NCBI RefSeq assembly: GCF_006716185.1 | Contig: NZ_VFOP01000001.1 | Span: 3,038,001-3,102,000, forward strand | Length of the DNA: 64,000 nt | Origin: Ornithinicoccus hortensis | Lineage (GTDB): Bacteria; Actinomycetota; Actinomycetes; Actinomycetales; Dermatophilaceae | Direction: 5' to 3' | Shown: in pieces, positions 34,936-44,135 of the stretch | Layout of the letters: every line of letters begins with the position of its first letter | How positions within the stretch are numbered: the first letter of the stretch is position 1 | The notes under the pieces: generated by a model | What the model was told of the DNA's origin: nothing | The model's database searches: none | Seen by the model: only the letters and a program-made list of their open reading frames with translations | Made by a program: the position numbers and the translations under genes

Positions 34936-36929
34936 CCGGAGGTCCTGGGGATCCGGTCGTGGAAGGTGTGCTCGAAGACGGTCTCGGACCGGCCGTCGAC
35001 CTCGGCGGTGGCGTGGACGTGGTTCTCCAGGACGAAGGCGTCCTCGGTGCACCCGATCAGGGAGCGGGTCTCCACCGTCGCGGCCCAGCCGTCGTTGGCC
35101 AGGCGGAGCTGCCAGTGCGACTCCGTCCGGGGCGAGGTCGGGTCGCCCTCGCGCACCGTGTAGATCTCGCGGGTCGACTCCAGGAACTGCAACCCATCCG
35201 GGTAGCGCCGGGTGCCGCCGTAGCCCGGGTCCACCTCCAGGACGGTCTCGCCGCGGGCCACGTCGTGCCGGACGACCCGCGGCGCCACGGGCTCCGGCGC
35301 ACCGTCCGGCACGCCGATCGGGATGGGGCGGACGTGTCGGCCCGGGCCGAACTCCACCGGCACCGCGTCCGGCGCGACCAGCGGCAGGGTCACCGAGCTC
35401 GCCCCGAGGTCCAGGTCGAGGGTGTCCTCGACCGGGTGCGGCCACACCCAGGGCCAGTAGTGGTTGCTCACCGCAACGCGGATCCGGTGGCCGGTCTCGA
35501 ACCGGTAGCCGGCGGCCACCAGCGGGAACTCCACGTCGACGTCCTCGCCCACCGGCAGGGGCACGACGCGGTCCATCCCCTCGCGCTTGAGCAGGTTGAG
35601 CACCCCCCTGGTCACCAAGGTCGAGGAGCCGTCGGGCGCGACGTCGCAGAGCCGGACGACGACATGGCCGCGGTCGTGGGTGGAGGCCAGCCGCAGCCGG
35701 ACCACCGCACGCCCGAGCAGCTCGACCGGCGCGTCACCGACCGGGTGGTCCAGGCATACCGACCGGCCGTCCTCCGCCCGCTGGTCCGGCGGCAGGTCGG
35801 CCGCGTTGCCGAACGGGAAGTAGCGTCCGGCGTCCTGGCCGGTGGCCCACGGCGAGCGGACCAGCACCCGGCCGGTGCCGAGCGGGAGGTGTTCGACGGG
35901 GGCTTCCCCCGGCCAGTCCACCCCGACCCACCGACCCGGCTGCTCGGCGACGTAGGTCTGCGGCGCGACGGGGTCGTTGACCCAGGCGCGCAGGTCGGGG
36001 TCGTCCTCCACCCCGGTCTCCTCCCCCTTCAGCCACCGGTCCCACCAGCGCAGCGTCTCGCCCAGGAAGTCGATGCTCGGGCCCGGCGCGAGTCCGCGGT
36101 CGGGGTACTGGTGCGACCACGGGCCGATGATCCCCTTGACCGGGGCGTCCAGGTTCGCCACCAGCCGCAGCACGGCGTCGCGGTAGGGGTCGGCCCAGCC
36201 TCCGACGGTGAGCACCGCGGCCCGGATGTTCCCGTAGTTCTCGTTGACGCTCCCGCGCCGCCAGTAGTCGTCCCGCTCCTCGTGCCCGAGCCACACCGAC
36301 GCCAGCGGACGCTGGGCCTGCAAGCGCTCGCGCCACTGCTCGACCCACCCCTGCCCGACGACCTCGGGGCGCGGGGGCCGCGAGGCGAAGGCCAGCATGG
36401 TCCCGGCCCAGGCCGCCATGTCGACGGCGAGCACGGCGCCGCCGATGTAGTGTACGTCGTTGTCGTAGCGGTCGTCGGTCGAGCAGACCGTGACGATCGC
36501 CTTCAGCGCCTCGGGGGCCCGCTCGGCGATCTGCAGCGAGTTGAACCCGCCCCAGGAGATGCCGAACATGCCCACCGCGCCGGTCGACCAGGGTTGCGCG
36601 GCCAGCCACTGCACGACGGCGACTCCGTCGTCCAGCTCGGCGACGGAGTACTCGTCCTCGAAGATCCCCTCGGAGCTGCCGCTGCCCCGTATGTCGACCC
36701 GCACCGAGGCGTAGCCGTGCGCGGCATACCAGGGGTGTCGTTCGCTGTCCCGCACCGAGGTCCAGTCGTCCAGCCGGTAGGGCAGGTACTCCAGCAGGAC
36801 CGGCACGGGCTCCCGGTCGGCCGTCGCCGGCAGCCAGGCCCGGGCCCGCAGCCGGACCCCGTCGGCCATCGGGATCCAGAAGTCCCGCACCTCGATCGCG
36901 GACGGGTCCAGGTCCACCAGGTCGGTCAC
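34932..36929 (-). CDS. CocE/NonD family hydrolase (X-Pro dipeptidyl-peptidase-like)
   Basis: 665 residues. The N-terminal alpha/beta hydrolase part includes RVDIRGSGSSEG and the nucleophile elbow GISWGGFNSLQ (catalytic Ser), later GGWADPYRDAVL and IGPWSHQYPD (acid and His region). The C-terminal X-Pro-dipeptidyl-peptidase-like jelly-roll begins near GQDAGRYFPFG and includes RLRLASTHDRGHVVVRLCDV (family-typical). No signal peptide is visible, so it acts inside the cell. Placed between a peptide ABC importer and a TetR regulator, it probably hydrolyses an ester or peptide brought in by that importer. Confidence 0.9.
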   Translation of the reverse strand: MTDLVDLDPSAIEVRDFWIPMADGVRLRARAWLPATADREPVPVLLEYLPYRLDDWTSVRDSERHPWYAAHGYASVRVDIRGSGSSEGIFEDEYSVAELDDGVAVVQWLAAQPWSTGAVGMFGISWGGFNSLQIAERAPEALKAIVTVCSTDDRYDNDVHYIGGAVLAVDMAAWAGTMLAFASRPPRPEVVGQGWVEQWRERLQAQRPLASVWLGHEERDDYWRRGSVNENYGNIRAAVLTVGGWADPYRDAVLRLVANLDAPVKGIIGPWSHQYPDRGLAPGPSIDFLGETLRWWDRWLKGEETGVEDDPDLRAWVNDPVAPQTYVAEQPGRWVGVDWPGEAPVEHLPLGTGRVLVRSPWATGQDAGRYFPFGNAADLPPDQRAEDGRSVCLDHPVGDAPVELLGRAVVRLRLASTHDRGHVVVRLCDVAPDGSSTLVTRGVLNLLKREGMDRVVPLPVGEDVDVEFPLVAAGYRFETGHRIRVAVSNHYWPWVWPHPVEDTLDLDLGASSVTLPLVAPDAVPVEFGPGRHVRPIPIGVPDGAPEPVAPRVVRHDVARGETVLEVDPGYGGTRRYPDGLQFLESTREIYTVREGDPTSPRTESHWQLRLANDGWAATVETRSLIGCTEDAFVLENHVHATAEVDGRSETVFEHTFHDRIPRTSG

Positions 36930-38641
36930 GGCAGGTCTGCTCCCTCGTCGTTGCGGACCAGGTGCCCACCGCCGGCGTCGACCAGGGTGGCCGACGGGTC
37001 GAGGGTCAGCACCTTGGCATCGGCATCGCTCTCGGGCAGGTGGGTGCTGCCCGGCTCCACGACCGCCTCGAGCAACGACCGGGTGTAGGGGTGGCGCGGG
37101 CTGTCGAACAGGGCCGCGGTCGGGGCGGTCTCCGCGACGCGCCCGTCCTTCATCACCACGATCCGGTCGGCCACCCCGCGCACGACGGCCAGGTCGTGGC
37201 TGATGAACAGGCAGGACAGGGCGTGTCGGTCCCGCAGCTCGGCGAGCAGCTCCAGCACGTCGGCCTGCACCGAGACGTCCAGGGCGGTGGTGATCTCGTC
37301 GGCGATGAGCAGCGTCGGCTCGGCGGCCAGTGCCCGGGCGATCCCGACCCGCTGGCGCTGCCCGCCGGACAGTTGGGCCGGCACCCGGTCGGCGAACTCG
37401 GGCCCGAGCCCGACCTCCCCCAGCAGTCGGAGCACGGTCTCCCGGACCTCGCGCCGTCCGGAGGCCCGGCCGAAGACCACCAGCGGCCGGGCGACCGCGT
37501 CGGCGATGCTGCGTCGCGGGTTCAGGGCCAGGTCGGCGTTCTGGAAGATCATCTGCACCGACCGGCGCACCGCGACGGGTCGCTTGGCGACCGGTGCCAG
37601 CAGGTCGTGCCACTGCCCGTCCCGGGAGCGGAGCCCGGCCTCCCCGCGCTCGACCGGGGCAAGGCCGGCCAGGGCGGTGGCCACGGTGGACTTGCCGCTG
37701 CCGGACTCACCGACGATCGCGACCGTCTCGCCTCGGCGCAGCTCCAGGGCGAAGTCGCTGACCGCGAGCCGGGGCGCGCCGGGGTAGCGGATGTCCAGGT
37801 CCGCGCAGCGCAGCACGGTGTCCTCGTCCGCGTCCCGCACGGCCGGTGCGTCCGTCCCCTCGATCCGGGGTGCCGCCTCGATCAGCTCCCGGGTGTAGTC
37901 CTCCTGCGGGGACCCCAGCACCTGCATCGTCGGGCCGCTCTCGATCTCCCGGCCCTCGCGCAGCACCAGCACGTCGTCGGCCACCGCGGACACCACCCCC
38001 AGGTCGTGGCTGACGATGAGCACGGCCATGCCGAGCTCCTCGCGCAGGTCGTTGACCAGGGCCAGCACGGCCGCCTGGGTGATCACGTCGAGCGCCGTGG
38101 TGGGCTCGTCCAGGACGAGCACCTGCGGCTCGGTCGCGACCGCCATCGCGATGGCCACGCGCTGCTGCTGACCGCCGGACAGCTCGTGCGGGTAGCGCCG
38201 GCCGATCGTCTCCGGGGACGGCAGGCGGACCAGCCGGAGCAGCTCGACGACCCGGTCCTCGCCGTCCGGGAGGCCGTGGACCTGCAGCGCCTCCCGGATC
38301 TGGGCGCCGATCCGCAGCGAGGGGGTCAGCGCCTGCCCGGCGTTCTGGGCGACCACCGACACGGTGGCGCCGCGCAGCTGGCGCAGGTCGTGCCCGGAGA
38401 GGGCGAAGACGTCGTCGCCGAGCACGGTGACCCGGCCCGCGTCGATCCGGGAGCCGTCCCGCAGGTGCCCGAGCAGGGTGCGGGCGACGGTGGACTTGCC
38501 GCTGCCGGACTCCCCGACCAGGCCGAGGGTGCGCCCGGCCCGGAGGGTGAGGTCGACGTCCTCCACCACGGTCACCCGGCCGGAGCCGGCCCGGTAGGAG
38601 ACGGTGAGGCCCTCGACGGTGGCCACGGTCGCGCTGCTCAC
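36926..38641 (-). CDS. Peptide ABC transporter ATPase, fused double domain (DppDF type)
   Basis: 571 residues with two complete ATPase domains. Domain 1: Walker A GESGSGKST, signature LSGGQQQRVAIAMA, Walker B VLVLDEPTTALD. Domain 2: GESGSGKST, LSGGQRQRVGIARA, LLIADEITTALD. Both carry the oligopeptide-family features (long Q-loop region, HPYTRSLLEAV near the end). The fusion replaces the usual separate DppD and DppF. The GTG at 38641 overlaps the permease stop by 4 bp and the 3' end overlaps cocE by 4 bp. Confidence 0.93.
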   Translation of the reverse strand: MSSATVATVEGLTVSYRAGSGRVTVVEDVDLTLRAGRTLGLVGESGSGKSTVARTLLGHLRDGSRIDAGRVTVLGDDVFALSGHDLRQLRGATVSVVAQNAGQALTPSLRIGAQIREALQVHGLPDGEDRVVELLRLVRLPSPETIGRRYPHELSGGQQQRVAIAMAVATEPQVLVLDEPTTALDVITQAAVLALVNDLREELGMAVLIVSHDLGVVSAVADDVLVLREGREIESGPTMQVLGSPQEDYTRELIEAAPRIEGTDAPAVRDADEDTVLRCADLDIRYPGAPRLAVSDFALELRRGETVAIVGESGSGKSTVATALAGLAPVERGEAGLRSRDGQWHDLLAPVAKRPVAVRRSVQMIFQNADLALNPRRSIADAVARPLVVFGRASGRREVRETVLRLLGEVGLGPEFADRVPAQLSGGQRQRVGIARALAAEPTLLIADEITTALDVSVQADVLELLAELRDRHALSCLFISHDLAVVRGVADRIVVMKDGRVAETAPTAALFDSPRHPYTRSLLEAVVEPGSTHLPESDADAKVLTLDPSATLVDAGGGHLVRNDEGADLP

Positions 38642-39474
38642 TGGAGCACCCCCCGTCGGGCCCGGTCCACGCCGAGGTACTTGCCCAGCCCGTCCGCGGC
38701 CAGGTTGAGGCCGACCACGAGCACCGACAGCGTGACGATCGGGGCGAGCGTGCCGGCCGGTGCCACCGTCAGGGCGGTCCGGTTCTCCTGGATCATCAGC
38801 CCCCAGTCGGGGGTCGGCGGGTTCACCCCGAAACCGAGGAAGGACAGCGTGGACACCAGGAGCACCACCCACGAGGCGCGCATCGCGAACTCGACCAGCA
38901 CGGTGTCCAGGATGTTGGGCAGCACCTCCCGGCGGATGATCGCCAGCGAGCCCTCCCCACGGGCCCGCGCGGCGGTCACGTAGCCGGCGGACAGCACCGG
39001 GAAGGTGGCGCCGCGCACCACCCGGGCCACGGCCGGGACGTAGACCACCGAGATCGCCAGCACCAGCACCCAGAGGGAGTTGCCGAAGACCGAGACGATC
39101 AGCAGCAGCGCGAGCACGGCGGGCACCGCCAGCACGGCGTCCAGCACCCGGGTGATCCCGGCGTCGACCCAGCGCCCGTAGTAGGCCGAGACGGTGCCGA
39201 TCAGCGTGCCGACCACGACCGCGACGGTGGTCGCGAGCAGCGAGACCAGGAGGGCGAACCGGCCGCCCTCGAGGGTGCGGGAGAGCACGTCGCGCCCGTA
39301 CTGGTCGGTGCCCAGCCAGTGGCTGGGACTGGCCCCGATCAGCGCGTTGTCGGAGTCGGTGCTGATCGGGTCGTAGGGCGAGATCCACGGCGCGATGACC
39401 GCGACCAGGATCGTCAGGCCCACCAGGACCAGCCCGATCCGGGTGCCGATGCTCAGGTCCCTCAGCCGGATCAT
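38638..39474 (-). CDS. Peptide ABC transporter permease (DppC type)
   Basis: 278 residues, six helices. N-terminal WISPYDPISTDSDNAL and HWLGTDQYGRDVLSRTLEG are diagnostic of DppC/OppC; the EAA loop is AARARGEGSLAIIRREVLPN. The ATG at 39474 overlaps the DppB stop by 4 bp. It pairs with DppB at 39471-40457 to form the channel. Confidence 0.94.
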   Translation of the reverse strand: MIRLRDLSIGTRIGLVLVGLTILVAVIAPWISPYDPISTDSDNALIGASPSHWLGTDQYGRDVLSRTLEGGRFALLVSLLATTVAVVVGTLIGTVSAYYGRWVDAGITRVLDAVLAVPAVLALLLIVSVFGNSLWVLVLAISVVYVPAVARVVRGATFPVLSAGYVTAARARGEGSLAIIRREVLPNILDTVLVEFAMRASWVVLLVSTLSFLGFGVNPPTPDWGLMIQENRTALTVAPAGTLAPIVTLSVLVVGLNLAADGLGKYLGVDRARRGVLQ

Positions 39475-40457
39475 CGGGTGGCCTCCTTCACCCGGCGCCG
39501 CGCCCGCGGCTGGTGCATGGTGCGCTGCCGCGGGTCGACGGCGAGCGCCAGCAGGTCGGCGACCAGGTTGGCCGCGACGTAGACCAGGGCGCTGAGCACC
39601 GCGATCGCCTGGAGCACCGGCAGGTCCCGGGTCGACACGGAGTCGATCATCAGTTTGCCCAGCCCCGGGTAGTTGAAGACCGACTCGACGACGACCACGC
39701 CGCCGAGCAGCCAGGCCACGTTGATCGAGATGACCGGCAGCACGGGCAGCAGCGCGGTCGGCGCCACGTGCCGCCAGAGGACGGAGCGCCGGGGCACGCC
39801 CTTGAGCGCCGCGGTGGTGGCGTACTCGGTGGTGAGCCCGTCGATGGTGGAGGACCGCATCGCCCGGATGATGTAGGCGGCCATCGAGATCACCAGGGTG
39901 ACCGCCGGCAGGACGGCCGCCGGCACCAGCTCGGCGAAGGTGGCGTCCGGGCCGGCGAGCACGACGGCCGGGAAGACCGGCACCAGGATGGCCAGCAGCA
40001 GCACCAGGATGGTGGCGACCACGAACTCGGGGATGCTCATCGCGACCAGGGCCAGCACCGAGACGGTCGAGTCGGTGCGGGTGCCGCGGCGGGCGGCGGC
40101 CCACACGCCGAGCAGCAGCGACAGGGCGACCCCCACGACCATCGCGGGGATGGCGATGAGCAGGGTGTGGCTGAACGCGGTCCAGATGGTCGCGGACACC
40201 GACTCGCCGGAGACCAGCGACTCACCGAAGTCCCCGGTCACGGCGTTGCCGAGCCACTCCACGAAGCGGGCCCAGACGTTGCTGTCCAGCCCCAGCTGCT
40301 GCCGCAGCGTCTCCACCGCCTCCGGCGTGGCGTTCTGCCCCAGCAGCTGCTCGGCGACGTCCCCGGGCAGCGCCTGGACGGCGAAGAAGACGAAGAAGGC
40401 GGCCAGGAAGAGGGTGATCAGCCCGGTCGCCAGACGGCTGGCGATGAGTCGCGCCAC
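39471..40457 (-). CDS. Peptide ABC transporter permease (DppB type)
   Basis: 328 residues, six helices, starting with GTG three bases after the stop of the binding-protein gene. N-terminal LPGDVAEQLLGQNATPEAVE is typical of DppB/OppB proteins; the EAA loop is TTAALKGVPRRSVLWRHVAP. The C-terminus VDPRQRTMHQ is the usual short tail. The encoded protein is complete. Confidence 0.94.
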   Translation of the reverse strand: MARLIASRLATGLITLFLAAFFVFFAVQALPGDVAEQLLGQNATPEAVETLRQQLGLDSNVWARFVEWLGNAVTGDFGESLVSGESVSATIWTAFSHTLLIAIPAMVVGVALSLLLGVWAAARRGTRTDSTVSVLALVAMSIPEFVVATILVLLLAILVPVFPAVVLAGPDATFAELVPAAVLPAVTLVISMAAYIIRAMRSSTIDGLTTEYATTAALKGVPRRSVLWRHVAPTALLPVLPVISINVAWLLGGVVVVESVFNYPGLGKLMIDSVSTRDLPVLQAIAVLSALVYVAANLVADLLALAVDPRQRTMHQPRARRRVKEATR

Positions 40458-40460
40458 GGA

Positions 40461-42011
40461 TCAGCCCTCCTTCAGGCCGAGGGCCAGGTAGTCGAACTCG
40501 AAGCCGTACTCGTCGTAGTTGACGACCTCCTCGGACAGGCCGACCAGCCGGTCGCCGAAGACCGGGGTCAGGTCGGCCGAGTCCTCGATGATGAGCCGCT
40601 GCGCGTCCTGGTACTTCTGCAGCCGGCTGTCGTCGTTGGTGTCCGCCCGGGCGGCGTCCAGCAGCTTGTCGAACTCCTCGTTGGACCAGGCGGACTCGTT
40701 GTAGGAGGAGCCGCTGCGGAAGATCTGGTTGAGCAGCTGGTCGATCGGTCGCCCGGTGAACCAGTAGCTGACCATCAGCGGCTCGGCCATCCAGATCTGG
40801 GTGTAGTAGGAGTCCGCGGCCGTGTTGGTGATCTGCAGGCGGATGCCCGCCTCCTTGACCTGGCTGGCGAAGGCGGTCGCGATTGCGGTGAAGTTCGGCT
40901 CGTATGCCGAGGTGTAGATCCGCGTGGAGAAGTCCTCCCGGCCGATGCTCTTGAGCAGGGCTTTGGCCTTCTCCGGGTCGTGCTCGCGCTCCTCGTCGAG
41001 CCAGGCCTTCAGCTGCGGCGGCACCGGGTTGTCCCACCCGGGCGTCCCGGTCCCCTGCAGCGCGGTGGACAGCACCGCCCTGGGGTCGTAGGCCAGCTTC
41101 ATCGCCTGCCGCATGACCGGGTCGGCGAACTCCTCGCTGGTGTAGAGCATCGGGATCGTGTACCACTGCGCGTTCTCGACCCGGGCCACCGTGGTGCCCG
41201 GGGAGTTCGCCACGACCCGGGCGGTCGGGTTGTCCAGGTTGGTCTGCGACAGCAGGTCGACCTGCCGGGCGAGCAGCGCGTTGACCCGCGCGGAGGTGTC
41301 CTGGATGGAGTAGAACTCGATCCGGTCCAGCGTCGCGCGACCGTCGAAGTAGTCCTCGTTGGCCCGCACCACCCCGGCCCCCGCGGGGGTGTAGCTCTCC
41401 AGCACGAACGGGCCCGTCCCGATGCCGGTCCGCCCGATCTCCCCGGCCGAGTCCTCCGGGATCACGTAGCACTGGTAGGCGGTCAGCAGCGAGGGGAACT
41501 CCGCGTTGGGCGTGCCCAGCCGGAACCGGACGGTCGTGGTGTCGACCGCCTCGATCTCCTCCACCAGCTCCAGCGGACCGGCCTGCGGCGAGGCCGTCTC
41601 CGGGTCCAGGATGTGCTGGAAGGTGTAGCGCACGTCCCGGGCGGTGAGCTCGCGCCCGTCGTGGAAGCGCACCCCGGGTCGGAGCGCGAAGTCCCAGGTG
41701 GTGGCGTCGGCGTTCGAGGACCACTCGGTGGCCAGGTCCGGCACGGTCTCCCCCTCGCGGTCCAGCTTGACCACGCGGTTGTAGAGGGCGCCTAGGTATT
41801 CGTAGGCCGACAGCGAGCTGGCCGGGTCCAGGGTCTCCGCCGCGCTCGCCGCGGGACGGGCGATCCGCATCGTCGCGCCGGCCCGCGCGGTCCCGGTGGC
41901 GGCCCGTTCCGGCAGCGTCAGCGCCGGTGCCCCACAGGCCGCGAGCCCCAGTGCCGTCGCCCCGCCGAGGAGTCCGCCCAGGAACTGTCGACGGTCGATC
42001 GTGGGCACCAC
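40461..42011 (-). CDS. Peptide ABC transporter substrate-binding lipoprotein (DppA type)
   Basis: 516 residues, family 5 extracellular binding protein. The leader has both a twin-arginine-like motif (DRRQFLGGLLGGATALG) and a lipobox (LGLAAC), so it may be a Tat-exported lipoprotein. Mature motifs include ALYNRVVKLDREGETVPDLA, WDFALRPGVRFHDGRELTA and DVRYTFQHILDPETA. It is the first gene of the six-gene minus-strand operon 42011-34336. Peptides or similar small molecules are the expected ligand; the hydrolase further down may process them. Confidence 0.92.
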   Translation of the reverse strand: MVPTIDRRQFLGGLLGGATALGLAACGAPALTLPERAATGTARAGATMRIARPAASAAETLDPASSLSAYEYLGALYNRVVKLDREGETVPDLATEWSSNADATTWDFALRPGVRFHDGRELTARDVRYTFQHILDPETASPQAGPLELVEEIEAVDTTTVRFRLGTPNAEFPSLLTAYQCYVIPEDSAGEIGRTGIGTGPFVLESYTPAGAGVVRANEDYFDGRATLDRIEFYSIQDTSARVNALLARQVDLLSQTNLDNPTARVVANSPGTTVARVENAQWYTIPMLYTSEEFADPVMRQAMKLAYDPRAVLSTALQGTGTPGWDNPVPPQLKAWLDEEREHDPEKAKALLKSIGREDFSTRIYTSAYEPNFTAIATAFASQVKEAGIRLQITNTAADSYYTQIWMAEPLMVSYWFTGRPIDQLLNQIFRSGSSYNESAWSNEEFDKLLDAARADTNDDSRLQKYQDAQRLIIEDSADLTPVFGDRLVGLSEEVVNYDEYGFEFDYLALGLKEG

Positions 42012-42089
42012 AGGGATCTCCTCCGAACTAATCGTTCAGCCGCACGATACGTGGTCCGGGCGCCGGATGAAAGGGCACCCGCCCGCGGA

Positions 42090-42464
42090 TCACCCCTTGG
42101 GCGGGCCGAAGACGATCACCAGTTCGGCCGGCTCGTCGGTCTCGTTGGCGACCCCGTGCCGGCTCCCCGCGGGGGTGTAGGCGGCGTCACCGGGCCCCAG
42201 CTCGGCCCGTTCACCGTCGGCGGTCACCACCACCCGACCCGACACCACGACATACAACTCGTCGGAGCTGTAGGGGGTGCAGCTGTCCTCCTCGCCCTCC
42301 AGGTGGATGTGCTCCCCCTCGGAGCTGCCCGGCGGCAGGTGGTAGAGCATCACGTTGGCCGGCAACGTGGTCTGGTCCCGGAAGTAGGACTCCACCGCCA
42401 GCCGCCCGGCACCGCCGTAGAGCTGCCAGTCGTAGGAGACTTCCCCGCGCCGTTGGATCCGCAT
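42090..42464 (-). CDS. Small cupin-domain protein
   Basis: 124 residues, single cupin. The two motifs are PPGSSEGEHIHLEGEEDS (GxxxxHxH-type with Glu) and GPGDAAYTPAGSRHGVANET. The His/Glu set needed for a metal site is present (HIH, E, H). No enzymatic role can be assigned; stand-alone cupins include isomerases, dioxygenases and sensors. The start is the ATG at 42464 with AGGAGTG upstream. It diverges from the gene at 42564. Confidence 0.85.
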   Translation of the reverse strand: MRIQRRGEVSYDWQLYGGAGRLAVESYFRDQTTLPANVMLYHLPPGSSEGEHIHLEGEEDSCTPYSSDELYVVVSGRVVVTADGERAELGPGDAAYTPAGSRHGVANETDEPAELVIVFGPPKG

Positions 42465-42563
42465 CGCGCCCACTCCTGTTCCTCGGTCCGTCCCAGCAGT
42501 ATGCCGTGGGCCGGGTCGGCCCCTGCCGACTAGGCTGAACTCCCCACCACAGGAGGGATGGAG

Positions 42564-44045
42564 ATGGCCGACGGCGACCCGGAGGAGTTCGCGATCGAGG
42601 CCTCCGCGCCGATCGGGCCCTCGGCCGAGACGGAGGGGACCAACGCCGCCCGGTTCGCGGTCCTGGGAGCGCTCACCACCCCCGTGCCCGGCGTGCTGGG
42701 TGGGGCGATCGGACCGGTGGCCGAGGCCGACATGCTCGACCGGTTGGGCCTCGGCCGGCTCGTCGAGCCCGTCTACCAGGGGCTCCAGTCCTCCGACGAC
42801 ACACTCAGCATGGAGAGCTCCTTCCTCCTGGAGTACCGCGACACCTGGCAGCAGGGCGGGGCGCGGGAGGCCGCCTGGGCCGAGCTGGCCGAGGGCGGTC
42901 AGTGGCGGGCGCGGCTCATGCTCTTGGCCGCGGGGACGTGCAGCGAGCTGGAGCGCGAGTCGGTGACCGCCGCGGTGGCCCTGCACGGCGTGGTCCGGGA
43001 ATCCACCGGCTGGGACGAGGACCGCCGCGCGCCGTGGGACCTGCGCCTCTTCAGCCGCTGGCGCGACTGGGACGCCGTCCTGCCGTGGGCCAACCCGCTG
43101 AGCCCCATGGGAGACGGCTTCCTGGAGGAGATGGACGCCGGGCCCCTCCCGCCGACCACCGTCCCGTGGGACGGTCCGCGATGGCGCGAGGCGTCGAACA
43201 CGCTCCTGGGCGCCGCCCTGGAGGAGGACACCCCCGCATACCTGCTCACCGAGCTGGACTGGCTGGCCCTGCGAAGGATCTGGCTGGGCCTGCGCTCCCC
43301 GGACGTCGTCACGCGCGAGCTCGCGCACAGCGCCAACCTGCGGGCCGCGACGGCTGTCACGGACGCTCCGGGTGACCCCGTCGGCCCCACGGGAGACGGC
43401 ACCGACACCGTGCGGCGCGGCCCGGGCGGCCCGGGCGACCCTTCGGGACCAGGCGGAGCGGGCGGCTCGGGCGGCTCCGGTCCGGCGCCCCGACCGCCGG
43501 GGATCGGCGCCGACCTGGCGACGATGATCCACGGGACGTTCGCCTGGAAGGGTGACTGGTGGTACCCATCGGGCGACTTCCACGCATACATCAAGCACCC
43601 CCACCGGCCCCGGCTCTACGACGGGGGCATGGAGTACTCGTGGTCGGGGGCCTACAGCCTGCGCCAGCGGGAGACCGCCGGCGACCGGTTCCTGCGGTGG
43701 ACCCAGGGGGCATCGCCGACCGGGCTGGGGACGGTCTTCGCGCACAGTTACGGCGGGGAGGTGGCGGCGCGGGCCATCAACCGCGGGGCGAAGGTGCGCG
43801 AGCTGGTGCTGCTGAGCGCGCCGGTGAACCAGCACCACATCGCCGCCATCGCCCACGTGGACCGGGTGGTCGACATCCGGCTCGACTTCGACCTGGTGCT
43901 CTGGCTGGCGGCCGCCCACCAGCGCATGGCCACCGACCCCAAGGTGCGCACGCTCGTCATCCCCGGCGGGTTCTGGCGGCACGGGGCCACCCACGACCCC
44001 GGCCTCTGGGCGAGGAAGGGCATCGCGGCACAGGTCGACCTCTGA
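42564..44045 (+). CDS. Uncharacterised two-part protein with alpha/beta-hydrolase-like C-terminus
   Basis: 493 residues from the ATG at 42564, which has AGGAGG 7 bp upstream (an ATG at 42558 is too close to that site). The N-terminal part (about 1-280) is helical and unrecognised. A Gly/Pro/Ser linker (about 284-312) leads to a C-terminal domain with MIHGTFAWKGDWW (oxyanion-type HG) and the nucleophile elbow VFAHSYGGEVAARA (Ser about residue 395), then VVDIRLDFDLVL and a His in RHGATHDPGLW. This fits a lipase/esterase-like fold. No signal peptide is seen. I do not recognise the family; the layout resembles some effector or toxin proteins, but there is no export or immunity gene beside it. Confidence 0.6.
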   Translation: MADGDPEEFAIEASAPIGPSAETEGTNAARFAVLGALTTPVPGVLGGAIGPVAEADMLDRLGLGRLVEPVYQGLQSSDDTLSMESSFLLEYRDTWQQGGAREAAWAELAEGGQWRARLMLLAAGTCSELERESVTAAVALHGVVRESTGWDEDRRAPWDLRLFSRWRDWDAVLPWANPLSPMGDGFLEEMDAGPLPPTTVPWDGPRWREASNTLLGAALEEDTPAYLLTELDWLALRRIWLGLRSPDVVTRELAHSANLRAATAVTDAPGDPVGPTGDGTDTVRRGPGGPGDPSGPGGAGGSGGSGPAPRPPGIGADLATMIHGTFAWKGDWWYPSGDFHAYIKHPHRPRLYDGGMEYSWSGAYSLRQRETAGDRFLRWTQGASPTGLGTVFAHSYGGEVAARAINRGAKVRELVLLSAPVNQHHIAAIAHVDRVVDIRLDFDLVLWLAAAHQRMATDPKVRTLVIPGGFWRHGATHDPGLWARKGIAAQVDL

Positions 44046-44074
44046 ACTGGCAACATACACTCATATCCATTTGT

Positions 44075-44090
44075 ACAAGTAACTACTTGT
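44075..44090. promoter_or_regulatory. Palindromic operator before ArsR/SRPBCC operon
   Basis: ACAAGTA (44075-44081) and TACTTGT (44084-44090) are perfect inverted arms with a 2-bp gap, 46 bp before the ArsR-type start at 44136. Winged-helix ArsR/SdpR repressors bind such sites over their own promoter. Autorepression is inferred. Confidence 0.6.
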
Positions 44091-44135
44091 GCTACCGTCG
44101 GCGCCCTGACCCGATCTCTCCCCGAGGAGACCCCG

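Noticed and set aside
34960-38983. Two plus-strand frames of about 700 codons
   Set aside because: Antisense to cocE and the dppDF-like gene, which have full domains and coupled ends on the minus strand.
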